The position numbers and the translations under genes were made by a program. From Stropharia rugosoannulata (Eukaryota > Basidiomycota > Agaricomycetes > Agaricales > Strophariaceae), in NCBI GenBank assembly GCA_028532985.1, contig JANCIK010000009.1:1736001-1800000 (forward strand): a stretch of 64,000 nt of DNA, given 5' to 3'. The notes beneath the pieces are model-generated. The model saw only the letters and a program-made list of their open reading frames with translations, was not told the origin of the DNA and ran no database searches. Shown piece after piece: positions 39,081 through 51,216 of the stretch (positions within the stretch are counted from its first letter, which is position 1; every line of letters begins with the position of its first letter).

Positions 39081-39289
39081 GTGGTACGCACCTCTGAGGT
39101 ATGTTGAACGGCACTTTCATCCAATACGAACTTTCCTAATTATCGCGCAAATCAGAACATTGGGCGACAAAGGCGTTCCCAGATGAGGGTAAAAAGCATC
39201 AACTACAGTCTAGCATTTTCTAACTATCGTACATTATAATGGTTCATTTTTCTTCGTGCTCGGAACAATATTCCTGACAGTGGCGCTGC

Positions 39290-40249
39290 TTACTCTGCGC
39301 CGTCTTGAACTTCAGGGCGTTCAACTCCGAAATGACCTGTCTCGGCCCTCCTTTGCAATGCTCGCTCATATGCTTCTCGAGTGAACACAAATCCGTCCTT
39401 TCCCGTACGGACTTTCTGAATCATATCCCCGATCCAAATCCTTTCTTCGGTGTTTCTCAAGCAATTTGCCCACCATCTGTCCATGCTGCCTAGTATTGGC
39501 CATGAATTCAGTTGTTTTGATTCGCTCTGTTCATTCAGGACGTGAAGCAGAAACCCAGCATTGAGACGTTCTAATCCCATTTCGGACAAACATTTCAGAA
39601 TGCGCGAAATCCGAAGGTTGTTATGAGGGGATCCTGATGAATGATGATATAGTCGTTCGGTTCCTGAACAGGTGGCGAATAAGACTTGACTCACTAGCAA
39701 GGTTATTGTAACAGGCAGCGCTTTTTTGGGCCGGCTCAGCGCGAGAAATTAAGCCTGTTTCCTCAGAAACTAGCTTCATTCCATAAAAATCAAGCAAAAG
39801 CTTGTAAGATTGTATAATGCGTTGCACGATGGCGGGGTCCTCTTTCATCTTATTAAGCTCATGTTTGTAGAGGGGCTGAGATTCATAGTTCATCCCATAT
39901 TCACGTATTGGGAATCTGCATGTAGATTAGAAGGCCACTGGTTCGCGAAAAATGATTAGACTAAAGAAAAAAGGGAGACGTACAACCACTGGATATATCC
40001 GTGCTTAGATTCCAATTTACCATATTGACCAAACCATCTGTACAGCACAAGCAGGTTGCGCAGTCAGCACACAACACATCTTCAATTCGAGAAGGGGAAC
40101 TACTTTTCGTGTATCTCAGAGATAAGTTGATTGTCTGGTTTGCAGCGGATTTTATCTGAATAAAATTCCAGATTGGCGTTAGCTGTTTTATCATCCTCGA
40201 TGCCGGGGTATCCGTCCAGAAATTCTTGAACGTCGCGGGGAACAGACAT
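39290..40249 (-). CDS. OGFr-domain protein
   Basis: The protein carries the conserved N-terminal domain named after the animal opioid growth factor receptor; in fungi its function is unknown and no opioid link should be read into it. ATG at 40249 opens MSVPRDVQEFLDGYPGIEDD. The domain landmarks are NLEFYSDKIRCK, HGYIQWLFPIREYGMNYESQ, LYKHELNKMKEDPAIVQRII and SYKLLLDFYGMKLVSEETG. Then come LHHSSGSPHNNLRISRILKC-type residues and LGLERLNAGFLLHVL-like helices. The C-terminus is DGFVFTREAYERALQRRAE and ends EVQDGAE, stop at 39290. Introns were read near 39680-39700, 39918-39980 and about 40040-40105. It lacks the repeat tail of the vertebrate protein. Confidence 0.88.
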
Positions 40250-41424
40250 TTTTCAGATCCTTAATGGGTAATGAACAGGTTGTAGGACGGCAGCTGAGCG
40301 CCGAAGAATTTGCCAATGCGGTAGTGGATACAATACGATGTGATCAGCGTTCACAGTCAAATATCAGGTAGCACAAGATTTTGGACTAGATAAATGTGGG
40401 AGACTTCAGAGATGCTGATTTGTCGTTGTAGATGGTCACTATCAAGAAGTTGACATCACAGAACTTCATCACCGAGGTTGGCGAGCATATGCGAATAGGT
40501 CACGGGGAAAGGCACGCGTCCGACGTCTGGGGTGAAATGCTTTTCATCATCTTGCTTTCAACGGTCAGCCTGATTCGACACCATTCAGCCTACAAGCTCA
40601 AAACTCTGGGCTAGACTATATTACACTATTCATGACGTCTGGCAAGGCTCTCTCGCGTTGAATAAGCCTCCATTCGGTCACTATCTCTGTCATGGCAGCT
40701 CCCAGCGGCTCGGTGGATTTCATCAATGTTTCAAACCCCCTCTAGTCTTCAAATCCCCAGGCGAAGTCCTGAACTGAACGGCGCAGCTGAGAACATCTTG
40801 TTCTTAAAGCGTTTAGAGAGTCAGACGTTGAGCCACTGGTATTACCCCTGCATCGCTGATACCTGAATGTTTTTTCATCCACGGAGAACTAATTTTCTCC
40901 ACCGTTATGTCGTCTTGATTTTGTCAGTCACTTCCATACATGTCGAACGCACGAATGAGCTATCTCCAGATGGACAAATTCAATGTCAGTGTCGGGACTC
41001 TGACCTATCTGAGCCTATCTGTGACTGTGTGGCGCTCAGTGCACTGCTCCCGACAAACCTCAATTACCTTGCGCTGCTTTAGGTGGTTAACCGCTGTGCT
41101 GCTTCGTCGGCGCTTCCTGTCGTGTTCAGCCACTCCAACATAGTTGCTGCAGTATCTAGGCCCATTTGCTGCATTGAGTCAAGCATGACTCACTCAATTG
41201 TCGCTGTCGTGCAATTAAACTGGATAAATCAGGACAAATCCTTATTTTTTTCTTGTTTCGTATCGCTCAGGTGAAAGAGTAGGTGGGTACCAGTCGTCAT
41301 CTAACCATGTGGGTATTTATATGCTTCAACGTCGGTTACCACCCTTATCGCTACGCAGTTCCTGGATGCCCAGTGGGATTACGGGTCCGTATTCCGACTA
41401 TGCACATTTGTATTTGCCTTACTA
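40250..41424. other. Gene-poor stretch after OGFr gene
   Basis: No recognised gene. An ATG-started open frame at 40432-40614 reads MVTIKKLTSQNFITEVGEHM but matches nothing I can name. This interval begins the long gene-poor right part of the window. Confidence 0.4.
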
Positions 41425-42020
41425 CAGTTGAGATCCTCATAACCCATACCCATCGGGAGTCACCCCAGGCTATGGGTTTTGAGAGGTTATGGGTTGCGAG
41501 AAGTGTGATAAAAATAGATTATAACATTTTTCGTCCGCCAACTCCAGTAATCTCGTCCCAAATGCCTCCAGCTCCTATAACATAATCGTACTATGCAAAA
41601 TTATCTCTAGTATTCATACCACAACGAAGATAGATCATTTATTGACTACGTCTTTGTCCAACCGCTGCAAGTCGGACAATGATTCGGAGTTTTAATTCTA
41701 TTATTCTGACAAGAAAGAACGGTTTGGGACCTTTTTTAGGGGTATCAATACGCTTAAGAGACATTGGAGGCAAATATTGTGAGTGTATTTGATAATTCTC
41801 AAGGTTTCTGTCCATCGGGTCGATAATTTTGTCAGGTCGGCCCCCATTTTACTAGCAGCAAAACCCATACTTGGCCGAAAAACCCTATGGGTTATGGGTT
41901 ACTGGAAACCTATGGGTTATGGGTCGCAAATCCCCGCAAACCAACTCGGTCGACAGATTTTTCTATGGGTTATATGGAGTTATGGGTTATGTCGGTTATG
42001 GGTTTTAAGGATTTCAACTG
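41425..42020. mobile_element. Short non-autonomous TIR element (MITE-like, possibly hAT-derived)
   Basis: The ends form a terminal inverted repeat of 24 bp with three mismatches: the left end reads CAGTTGAGATCCTCATAACC and the right end, on the other strand, CAGTTGAAATCCTTAAAACC. Subterminal ATGGGTT units, often doubled as TATGGGTTATGGGT, occur inside both ends (41440-41500 and 41880-42005). The length is about 596 bp and no transposase is encoded. CAG-type ends with subterminal repeats are typical of hAT elements. The flanks TTACTA (left) and TAACTA (right) are only a near match, so a clean target duplication is not shown. Confidence 0.6.
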
Positions 42021-42296
42021 TAACTAACTGCTGTCCGAAAGGGTATTGAATATATTCCCCGTGACGGGGAAAGTCATCACGCCTTGGATTACACAGGAAT
42101 ACACCACAGGGTCGCCGTACCTGCAGACAAACTGCAACCACTTTGCCCGCGGCCTGTCGAACTTGCCTACGGCTGTATAGACTACGCATCTGTTCCGGCG
42201 GGATCGTCCGCGGGTCCTGACCTCCGCCTCAAAGTTGCACCGGTATTGTTTCAAGACATGTCTTGAACGTACACAGGCATCAGAAATCACTGGTTT

Positions 42297-43576
42297 TGCT
42301 ACAGCCACCTACACAGCACTCTATAGCCGTGTAGCACTGTAGCGAATCCCCCCCTCTTGACAGCACACCCGAGAAGCTACATAGGGCAATGTGTTTGCTA
42401 CATATTACTATATAGCACAACTGATATAGCTATGTAGCGCTACAGAGAAAGTTGCGGAAATTATACATTGCACCTAAAAACTAGCCTTATATGATTGTGT
42501 CTTCAGTTAACATCACACTTTATGTACTTCAGAAAACAATTTATATTGCATGGTTATACATATGTACTATAAGCGATAATGATGCTCTACTACCTACGAA
42601 CAGACAGGCAACTGCAAGGGCCCACATACCTTCCTCCGACATTTTTGAGTTAGGCTGGGATCAGTCATGCACATGGATGTGCGGGCGCGGGTAGCTGTGA
42701 CAGGCATGATGCATGGATGCGTGCAATAGTACGGAATACGGATATGATAAGGCTACGCACTGACGGGTGGTGGGCGGGGGTATTAATCTGCACAAGTAAG
42801 CTAGCTTGGCCTGGTCTGGTCAGGCCGTGTTGTGTTGATGATGGATGGTGATGATGGACCGGGATGATGGAGGAGATAACGTTAGGTGTATAGTGGAACG
42901 TCAAGATGCCTGGAGCATGTGGACATGGGAAGAGAGGGAGTGGGAGAGGGGTGGACAGGTCAAGCGAGGCGAGGGGGGCAGAGAAGGCAGATGGGGGTGG
43001 AGAAGATGGAGAGAGGCGAAGAAGGCGGGGCGGGGGTGACAGGGCGTGGGTGCGAGCATCAGGGTGTCTGGGATAGGGGATGGTCAACAGGGAATTCAAA
43101 CAACGACAGCTAGCACTCACTTTCATGCTGGCCACCTGTGTGCATCTAGATTCTACAGGTCATGCAACAGCACCCCTCCGTCATCCTTTCCATGGAGCAC
43201 AATATCCATGCATGGGTTGGGTGTGGTGACTAACGAGCAGTGAAGGATAAAGTTGGGATGAAGGAAAGCCGCAAGCGGCGTCGTGATGTGGCGGCCATGA
43301 ACATATCACGTGCTGCATTTAGGGCGGCTCTAGTGGACTTAAAACGAAGAAAATATGCTTGTGGCAAGTTTGAGCAGAACTTGCCACGAAATTGGTTCAG
43401 CTTGAACTTATTTCCCACGCATCATTAATTGGTTATAGCTGGTGTATGTATGGTATACATCTGTGTAGCAACCAAGTACAACTCTGTAGTACTGTATACT
43501 TATAAATAAATAAATTGTAGTGCTACGTAGTTTATGCCATAACTATAGGTGCTAGTACATGCTACAGTGCTACAAC
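42297..43576. repeat. Inverted pair of GTAGC/GCTAC-rich blocks around a 1-kb spacer
   Basis: The left block (42297-42452) and the right block (43444-43576) are both crowded with GTAGC, GCTAC and TATAGC words. The 14-mer TGTAGCACTGTAGC at 42330-42343 recurs as its exact reverse complement at 43561-43574. The spacer includes a strongly purine-skewed tract. It could be a decayed inverted-repeat element or two insertions of the same small repeat in opposite orientation. Confidence 0.45.
42837..43040. repeat. Purine-skewed, G-rich tract
   Basis: The plus strand is very rich in G and A for about 200 bp (runs such as GGGGTGGACAGG and GGCGAGGGGGGCAG). The open frame on the minus strand (42665-43135) is a Ser/Pro/His-rich translation of this skew and is not taken as a gene. 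Confidence 0.5.
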
Positions 43577-46500
43577 AGTCTTACCCTGCGACTATGATCA
43601 ACTACACCAAAAATCCGGATTTTCTGATGGGTAAAACATTGAATTCGTCAAGGCACGTCTTACGCCGCCAATATGTGATGAGATGTGATGACATGCAGCA
43701 TACAGACTGTTTTCCTGGATGGGTTAAAGACTTCGCCATTGCACACCTACTGTCCAAGTATATGAATTATTCTTATCTCAAGCGATTAGACGCTGGGAGT
43801 TCTGTGGTTACCCGTGTGCTTTCTCGGACTTTCGAGCAATTTTTGCTAATCTATTTAGCCCTTAGGCGCTGAACAAAGATGGCTGCTTTTTACGACTACG
43901 AATGTCCCTTAAATCTCGCCGGACAACGTACCTTTGAATGGGGGTGCACTCAGTAAATGGATTCTGATTTTAGAGATTCCTAAAGTCGACATAGGCTTTA
44001 CTTAATGGTAAATACTGGATAGGACAGCTGTCATTATCGTTATGAAGACGAAGCCGAGTGTCCCAGATAAGATAATTCTACCGCCGACAGCTTGTTGCGG
44101 CGCTTTGTCTTCATTTGACAATGTTTAATGTTGGGCGAGGCAATTTCTTAATGACAACCTCATGAAGGCTGAAAGAGCGCCTGCTCGTAGGCAGTGTGCC
44201 GTGTTTCCCCACGTCATAAATATCTGACGCAGGGCATGATGGTGACTGGGGAGCTTCCACATGTAAATCATTTTTTCTATGAAAGGCACCATTTGCATAT
44301 CTTTCCAACCAACTTTGGTCTGCCGAAACCGATGGAAGGACAGCATGGACTGAAGTCTGGCAGACGGACTAGTGGCAGTTGCGCCTTGCAGTTGGTTCAA
44401 GCCGGGCGGGCGGGCGATCCCGTCCTCCATCAGCCTTTGGCATCGTTGTAGGGCCGTACAACATCAGCTAGCGGCAGCAGATAACAATGTCTGGAGGAAA
44501 AATAAACCAAGAAAGTTCCCGTTTATTCACTTTTTCTGGTCCGGTAGGTAAGGAACTAAAGCGCTCAACGCCTGGAAATTTCTGCTGCTGATCGCAGAAG
44601 GTCTCTCTGCCAACTAGAGCGTTTAAAATATGCCAGGCCGCATCCAAGCTAGCAGCAACTGTGCTCCAAGGGATTAAATCAAGAATCCGTGAGTAGAAAA
44701 TAGGATAGGAAATTTGAAGATAATGGACGTGTGGTCTGCAGCCGTTTTGAATGTCTTCCAATAAAAATATACGTATGTGACTCTCACGGTAAGGTTTTTA
44801 GGTTAACCCGCGCCGTTTTATTGTCGCACACGGAAGGTGTAAGACATTTCATGACAGTAGTACTAGCTTCCAGCTTGAAGGGAAGCACAAGGCACTCATG
44901 ATCATGATGCTTCAATGGATGAAAGTCATTCATTCTGTTTAAAACACATTGAATCTGTTAATTACTTCCCCCGCGCATGATGCATCCCCTCTACCCAGTG
45001 ACATGACATGGCAAAGCCGCACTCATTTTACTGCCTGCCAGGTAGCTGTTACTCCGTTAAATGCAATGCCGAACATGTGTTTTGAGCCGCCGACTGGGAA
45101 GCGGCACAGTTCCAATGCAATGAGGTTAGGTGTATTGCTACATTTTTGGAGGCAATTCCTCACTTCGGGTTCGGCACGGAGTTACCTGCGCAGAAATACG
45201 ATGACTCGAGAGTGAATGAAATGAAAGACCCAATAAATTTCAGCGGTCTTTCATGAAACGCTAGGTTCATTAAATACGCCTCAAAAAGCCGACTATTAGT
45301 TCTGTTTATATTTCGCATTGAGTACATTCAATGAGGACGGTCCGTAGCATGTATGGGATGCAACACATGATACAAATCGACTTTGGACTATATTAGCTGC
45401 CTACGCACTGTGCCGTACATGTACAAAGTCTTTTTTATATTGAACGCGCATAGCGGGTCAACTATAACCCCCTCCCCAATAGTGCAGCAAAAATTCCACG
45501 TCTCCTGGAAGTAATGAAGCGTGGCAATCGTGGTAATCCTGCTGGACGCAACTAAGGCAACAACCAGCCCGGAGACCACATGGAACATGGTCTCCGTGAC
45601 GAGACATCCGTGTAGCAGAGATCAATACTTGTGCCAAAAATAGAGCACTGCAGGCTATAAATACGAACGTCCAAGTTAGAAATTATATTATACTTGCAGT
45701 GCTGAGATGCGGGATCAAAGGAACAGGAGCACCGTAATATGACAATCGCAACATTGTTTTGAACATCCCCAATGGTATTAATTTTCGGCCTGGGGAGGGG
45801 AGGCCACGGCCGCAGGAGTTACGTGGTGTGAAAGGAGGCGGCGCTGTGACTAACGACCAGATTTGCCCCGCAATGGCAGACTAAAACCCCGCATTCATAG
45901 CAGCCACGTGATTTACTTTCTCAGTGGGCGTGGCCCGCAGGCGACCGGAGTCGGTCAGCGCAGTGGGGAAGCGTGCATGTGGGAGCCGTTTCATGGATTA
46001 TTAGTAGGAGGTGGGGTGCCCCGGATGCGGGGAAAAGAAGTCGGGGAGGGAAAAGTGTGGGGTAAATTGCGTAAGTCGGGTAATGTGATCATTCCGGATC
46101 ATAATGCACTCTGTCGGCGTGGCATGGTCTAAATTCAAGGCGCTGTGAGTGGTGACGGGTGCAGTGAGTCAGTCGTCGCTGATAGCAAGGCTGGTGTGGT
46201 TGCGGAACAGATAGCAGGCATGCCAGAGGCGTTGTGGATGTCAAGCGTCAGCTGGCTCAAACGCAGGCAGTACATGATGAAACATCAGACCCGACGAGGT
46301 GGACCTGCAGGATGAGACTGGCTGATACTGCTGGGAGTTTAAATGACGATATACATCACGCACACATCAGTTGACCACAAACATTCAACAAAGTGTTATT
46401 CTCGTTCCCAGGTATGCACGAATGGGGCGAAATGGCGCCGAGCGAAACAGCAAGCTGTTAATATTGAGCATTATGGACGGATGTCACTCGAGAGCACTAT

Positions 46501-47000
46501 CGCCCCTCAGGTGTATAGCATGGAAGCCCCTCGTCTCTGTCGTCCGACACTTGTGAGTCACCACCAGCCCGAACGGTCTGCTTGCGCCATGTTGACAGTT
46601 ATAAATAGCGCATCGTCGGCATTTCATCCATCCGAGCGAGCGCGGGCGCCTATTAATAGTCCAGACGGACTTGATAGGGAGCTCTCAGCGGAGGTGCTGA
46701 CACAGGCGCTAAAAGGTGCACCCGTCCCCTCGACAGACGCGGAAATTAGCAGACCTGCCCACAGACCAATCATGATGTGCCCTTTGCTGATGGTCGCCCG
46801 TGAATGCAGTTATACTTGGTGTCCGGCCTCAGAGTCCCTTCGCACCGGGATCAGATGCAGCGGAGACCATGTCATTAGTATAGTTGAGGTATCCTTGGGC
46901 GCCATGGCTACATGGTACCTAGGACGCATTTTAACGTACATCTGACTCGAAACAACGGCTCTGACGAGATCAAGCCACCCCCTACAGTTTGCGATATCAT
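43577..47000. other. Gene-poor region with unassigned open frames
   Basis: No known family is recognisable. Two minus-strand open frames at 44468-44761 and 44125-44430 are the most protein-like (FYSRILDLIPWSTVAASLD in the first), but they begin at non-ATG codons or unclear starts and match nothing I know. An ATG-started plus-strand frame at 46343-46945 would give 200 residues and is preceded by no clear promoter. G-rich stretches lie around 45985-46075. I do not call any of these as genes. Confidence 0.35.
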
Positions 47001-50000
47001 GTAGCCTGTGGCACACCCAAAACATACAGCGATTAGCTAGGAGCGGCACATATCAGCCATCTGACCGCTCTAGTTGAATAAACAAAGTTTCCGCCCTACT
47101 AGTCCGTTGAATAAAACAAACTATCAACCACAAGAGGTATCGATAAGTCGCCACTCATTCAGTTTACTGCACTCTCGGCGGGGCAGGCTAACTGCCGCCT
47201 ACCCCGCACAACCAGCCTGCTGATGAAAGTAATACACCGCTAGTGTAAAGTACGAGGCCCTCGTATCAACGCCCCCTCTGATAGCAAACACCAGTAATGA
47301 ACTGCGTTCCCAAGCGGAGTGGGCTCACCCGGCGCCCATCCACTGGGTGAACAACCCCCCCTGCCATCCCCCCCGGATCCGTGCTTGCCGTGCCCTACAT
47401 AGGCCACGCTGCGGAGAGATAAATGACTCACTGCGGCCACCGTCCACGATCGAGTACGTACATAGGCAGCTATATGCGGTAGCTGGGTTATATAAACATA
47501 TATACCGCTGTTGGTCCTCGAGGGGAGGCCTGCTATAGCCACACTGCTGCGTCATCGTCCGCCGCCGGCGCAATCACTGTCACCTTCGTGCGTGCTCCGC
47601 GCAGCGTAGTGCACTTTGCTTATTTATGCATGGTCTGGTGGTACTGTACGTGGCTAATTAAACACTCTGTCCGTCCAACTTCCATCAGCTACCCCGTGCG
47701 GGGGTGCCATTGTTTGGGATGGATGTCCCAGTCGGCGAGGCGTCGCACTTCAGGTGCCATGACAAACGCCGGGAACGCGCAGTCTAATGTAATGCGCGCG
47801 GGCATCAGCGCACCTGTGTACTCTCTCTGATATGTATCACGATTCAGACACGGCAGGTGTTTCTGTTTATCACCCCTTGGTACACGACGACGGTAATGAT
47901 TAGACAGCCCGTCCGAGCGCAGGCGCCCACGGGTCGGCGCCACATCAAGACGCTTGCGTACGTTCCGCTATGAGAGCATGGGTCAGCGGTTCTCCGCGAA
48001 GCGACGCGTCATTGACCAGCCGCCTCTGACGCATGCTACAGAAATAATATGAGCGCCCATAGCACGATCGCCTTCCCACCTAGGTGCTATACACGATCAT
48101 CCCACTGGATGTACTGCACCCGCCTCTCAAATTATACGCGCTCCTTCTCACGATGGCGAGTCGATCGGGCGTGTGTGTAGAACTCTGCAAGAAAATGGAG
48201 GTCCACGCTACCCACGCAAGCCCACGCACTGCGAGCGTGCGCGCCCGCGCGGCGACCAATTAGAGACGCGCACCGGGGGCAGTTATGTACTCCCGGATCC
48301 GAGTCGCAGTGCACATAATCTAAGCGGCCAATGGCGACTGATGTGCTCATCTACTAGAGTATGTCAGCGTGCGTATGTCGCAGAAGCTGCGAACCGCGGC
48401 GCGCCTTGCCGCACTCGCCAGCCGAGGCAGGCGCGACACAGAAGCGCGCGGCTCGCATGTCGGTGCGTATACGTATACGTACACTACGGTATACGGTATG
48501 CGGTACGCGGGTTGCGGTTCCGTGTATGCACTATGTATGTAGAAGGCAGGAGGGCCCGCGCCGAGCTCGCCCTCTCGCTTCCAATTTCCCTCTCTCAGTG
48601 CTTCGCAAGCGCCAAGCGCGTCGCACGTCTGGGGTATCGCTTTCCCTGGCAGTGGAAGAACCCCGGCCGCAGACGTCACTGCAGGCTTTAGCGTTCGGGG
48701 AGGATACAGCGGCGCTTGCGTGCTGGGCCCCTGGGATTGTGTCACTTCTCGAGTTCTGCTGGGTCGGTGCCAGGCAGCCTATACTATAGACCCCGCACCT
48801 GCGCCGGTACGTATGTGTGGTAATCTGATATTGCGACGAGGCATCCCCACCCCACAAAACAAATAAAAATGAACAGTTCTTCCCTGTGCCAGTGCCACTG
48901 GGAGCCGGCGACGGCGTTAGGCGTAGTGTGCCTACCACCTACCGTGCGTGGATCGCCGTATATGTACATTGATTCATGCACATCGTGCGCAGAGCGAATT
49001 TATCAGAGTGGCATGCATGCACGAACGGTGATACTATCTGGTCTTGGAGTTGGCATCGTACACGGCCTTCGGACTTGGATGACTTGAATCAACGCAATGC
49101 TGAACAGATACAGTCTAATGATTATGATATTGATGACCCCGTGCAATCCCCCACCCCCGCAGCCCTCCCCATGGCACACGGGCCACCATCCAAACCAGAT
49201 CAGCGCGTTTCAGATAGTTGATTGAATTGTAAATATGCAGTGTTGCGCTCGCTCGCCGGAGGGTGTAGTACCAGCACACATGACGCACTTACATATAGCA
49301 CTGCTACTTGGTATGTATATACATACATACATAGCATGTATGTGTGTGTACATAACATGTACGCTGTATACTAGCCCTCCCTGCGCACCGTTTTGCTGGG
49401 CCCGGGATAATAGGGTGACTAGGACGGCGACGGACGATGGCACCGTGAGCGGGTGTTCGTACATGCGCGCAGCGGGCGCACAGGCGCCGGCGTCTGAACC
49501 TGGCAAATCACGGAGACAGACGGTACGACCGCACCCGCAGCCGCACAATATCACGCCTGACGGCCTGACGCGTGAATCCTGATGTGTAGGAAGATGCAAG
49601 TGAGGTATACGCTGATTATCACCCCCGCTAGGGTTTGGGGTTTGGAATTTCTCATTATCCATGATTTTGTAGTAGGCCGGCGATAAAACATATGATTACT
49701 CGTCGGTTGGACCCCCTCCGTCTTTCGAGGCGTCCCCTCTGCCCTCCCCGGAGTGGGGAGCTGATACATCTGTGGGCTGATGGCCATGTTAGATTAGATT
49801 GAATTGAATGGATAGCAGGTGTTATCAGCGTGCGCGCGTGCCGGCGGGGAAGAATAACACGGGATGGGATGGGATAGGATAGGATAACACACTGGAACAG
49901 GATAGGACAAGATAAATCGCACAGCTGGCAGAGTCAAATAGCCAATTCGCTTCGTGCCTCAGACTCGGACTCGGACGCGTCTGTTTTATGTTTCGAGTCG

Positions 50001-51216
50001 TATAAGTCGTTTTCGTGCAAATTGGCATGTCGAAGCACGAAGCTCGCAATCATTACTACTGCCCTGCGGCCGCCGCGCGAAGCGTGCCAGCAGCCAGTGC
50101 CACCGGTTGCGGTTGCGGTAGCCGTGCGGGCCAATCACGGTGAGCGCACGCCCACGCGGAGCCCCTCGCACGCACCCGCTGCTTGCTAAGTGTCAGTAAA
50201 GCTCATATGCTCCCAGGGTTGGACATGAACGCGTAGATAATGTCGTGGGTGATTAGCGTGGACCACGGAGGGGGATTGGTGCTGATAACGCCCAGTAGAG
50301 AGCGTTGTAGAGGGTTGTGCTATACATAGCGGGCTCGGGAGCGCGAGGGTCAGTAAGGGAGTGTGGCACAAGGGGGATCACATTGGGGTTTGAATATAAA
50401 GCTAGTGATAAGGACGAGCTTGAGACAGTGGGTACGGGTGCGCGTCATAGCCGCGCCCGGCGGTGGGTGCAAGTGGACTGAATAGAGGGGTGCAGTCCCA
50501 TGGTACAGGTACGGCTGGTGGGTTTGGGTTGACGCCCAAGTGGTAACTACTCTGTATGTGTCTCTCCGGAAACGCGAGCGTATAATTATACGCATGTGCC
50601 TGGCACCGGGGCCGTTGCGCAGTAAGCAGAGAGTAGATAGCAACGTGGGCCGGGACAGAAAGAGTATGTGGTTCACGCAGAGAGACGAATTGCGCGCCGG
50701 GATGGAGTCAGCAGAGCATCAGTGATTATTAAGGTCTTTTGAGTGCGTCAGTCGGGCGCAATAGGGGAATTTCCGTATGTGCCGGGAATGTGCTCTGAAA
50801 GCTGTCCTAGTGCATGCGACGATGGCCGTCTGGCAATGAGGCCAGCGCACGCCGAGACAAGGCGCAGCGATTGATGTGCGCGCCAGACATGTCGCGCGGG
50901 AGCAGATAAACCCGCATTGGGCCGACGGACTAACTGTGGAAGGCGGCGGCGGGGAAATGGCGCGCACGCAGGTGTTGGGCGGAGGGCCGTGATGGATGGA
51001 GGGCACGGAGAGATGGCGGAGAAACGGGAGATGCCGGGCGAGGGGGGGTCTGTGGATTAACTGGCCGCGGTGCCTCGGTTGCCGAGAAAGGAATAGAGCC
51101 GGGACCCGGTGCGACTGGGTGTGGTGGTGATCGGGCAGCAGATCTGGAGATGGATCGGGCTGTCTCCTTATAACGCCTCTGCCATCGCTGCCCTTTTCAT
51201 TTTCCCCCAGCTCACT
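47001..51216. other. G+C-rich gene-free region upstream of the ECL1-type gene
   Basis: The sequence is visibly richer in G+C and CpG than the left part of the window and has many short palindromes and simple repeats. Examples are CGTATACGTATACGTA near 48470-48485, a TACA/TATG microsatellite at about 49312-49350 and GGGAT/GGATA repeats at about 49859-49890. Open frames on both strands overlap heavily, as expected for G+C-rich non-coding DNA. A pyrimidine run ending CCCCCAG just before the start codon at 51217 suggests an intron in the leader of the ECL1-type gene. Confidence 0.4.

Noticed and set aside
41425..42020. ATGGGTT repeats as a telomere-like or interstitial telomeric sequence
   Set aside because: The unit is not TTAGGG, the copies are irregular, and they are explained by the inverted-repeat element.
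42665..43135. 156-residue minus-strand frame
   Set aside because: It is low-complexity Ser/Pro/His sequence produced by the purine-skewed tract, with no conserved motif.
44380..44420. tRNA T-loop-like GGTTCAAGCC
   Set aside because: No acceptor-stem pairing or D-arm could be placed around it. I found no convincing tRNA by eye in the window, but a tRNAscan-type search would be needed to exclude one.
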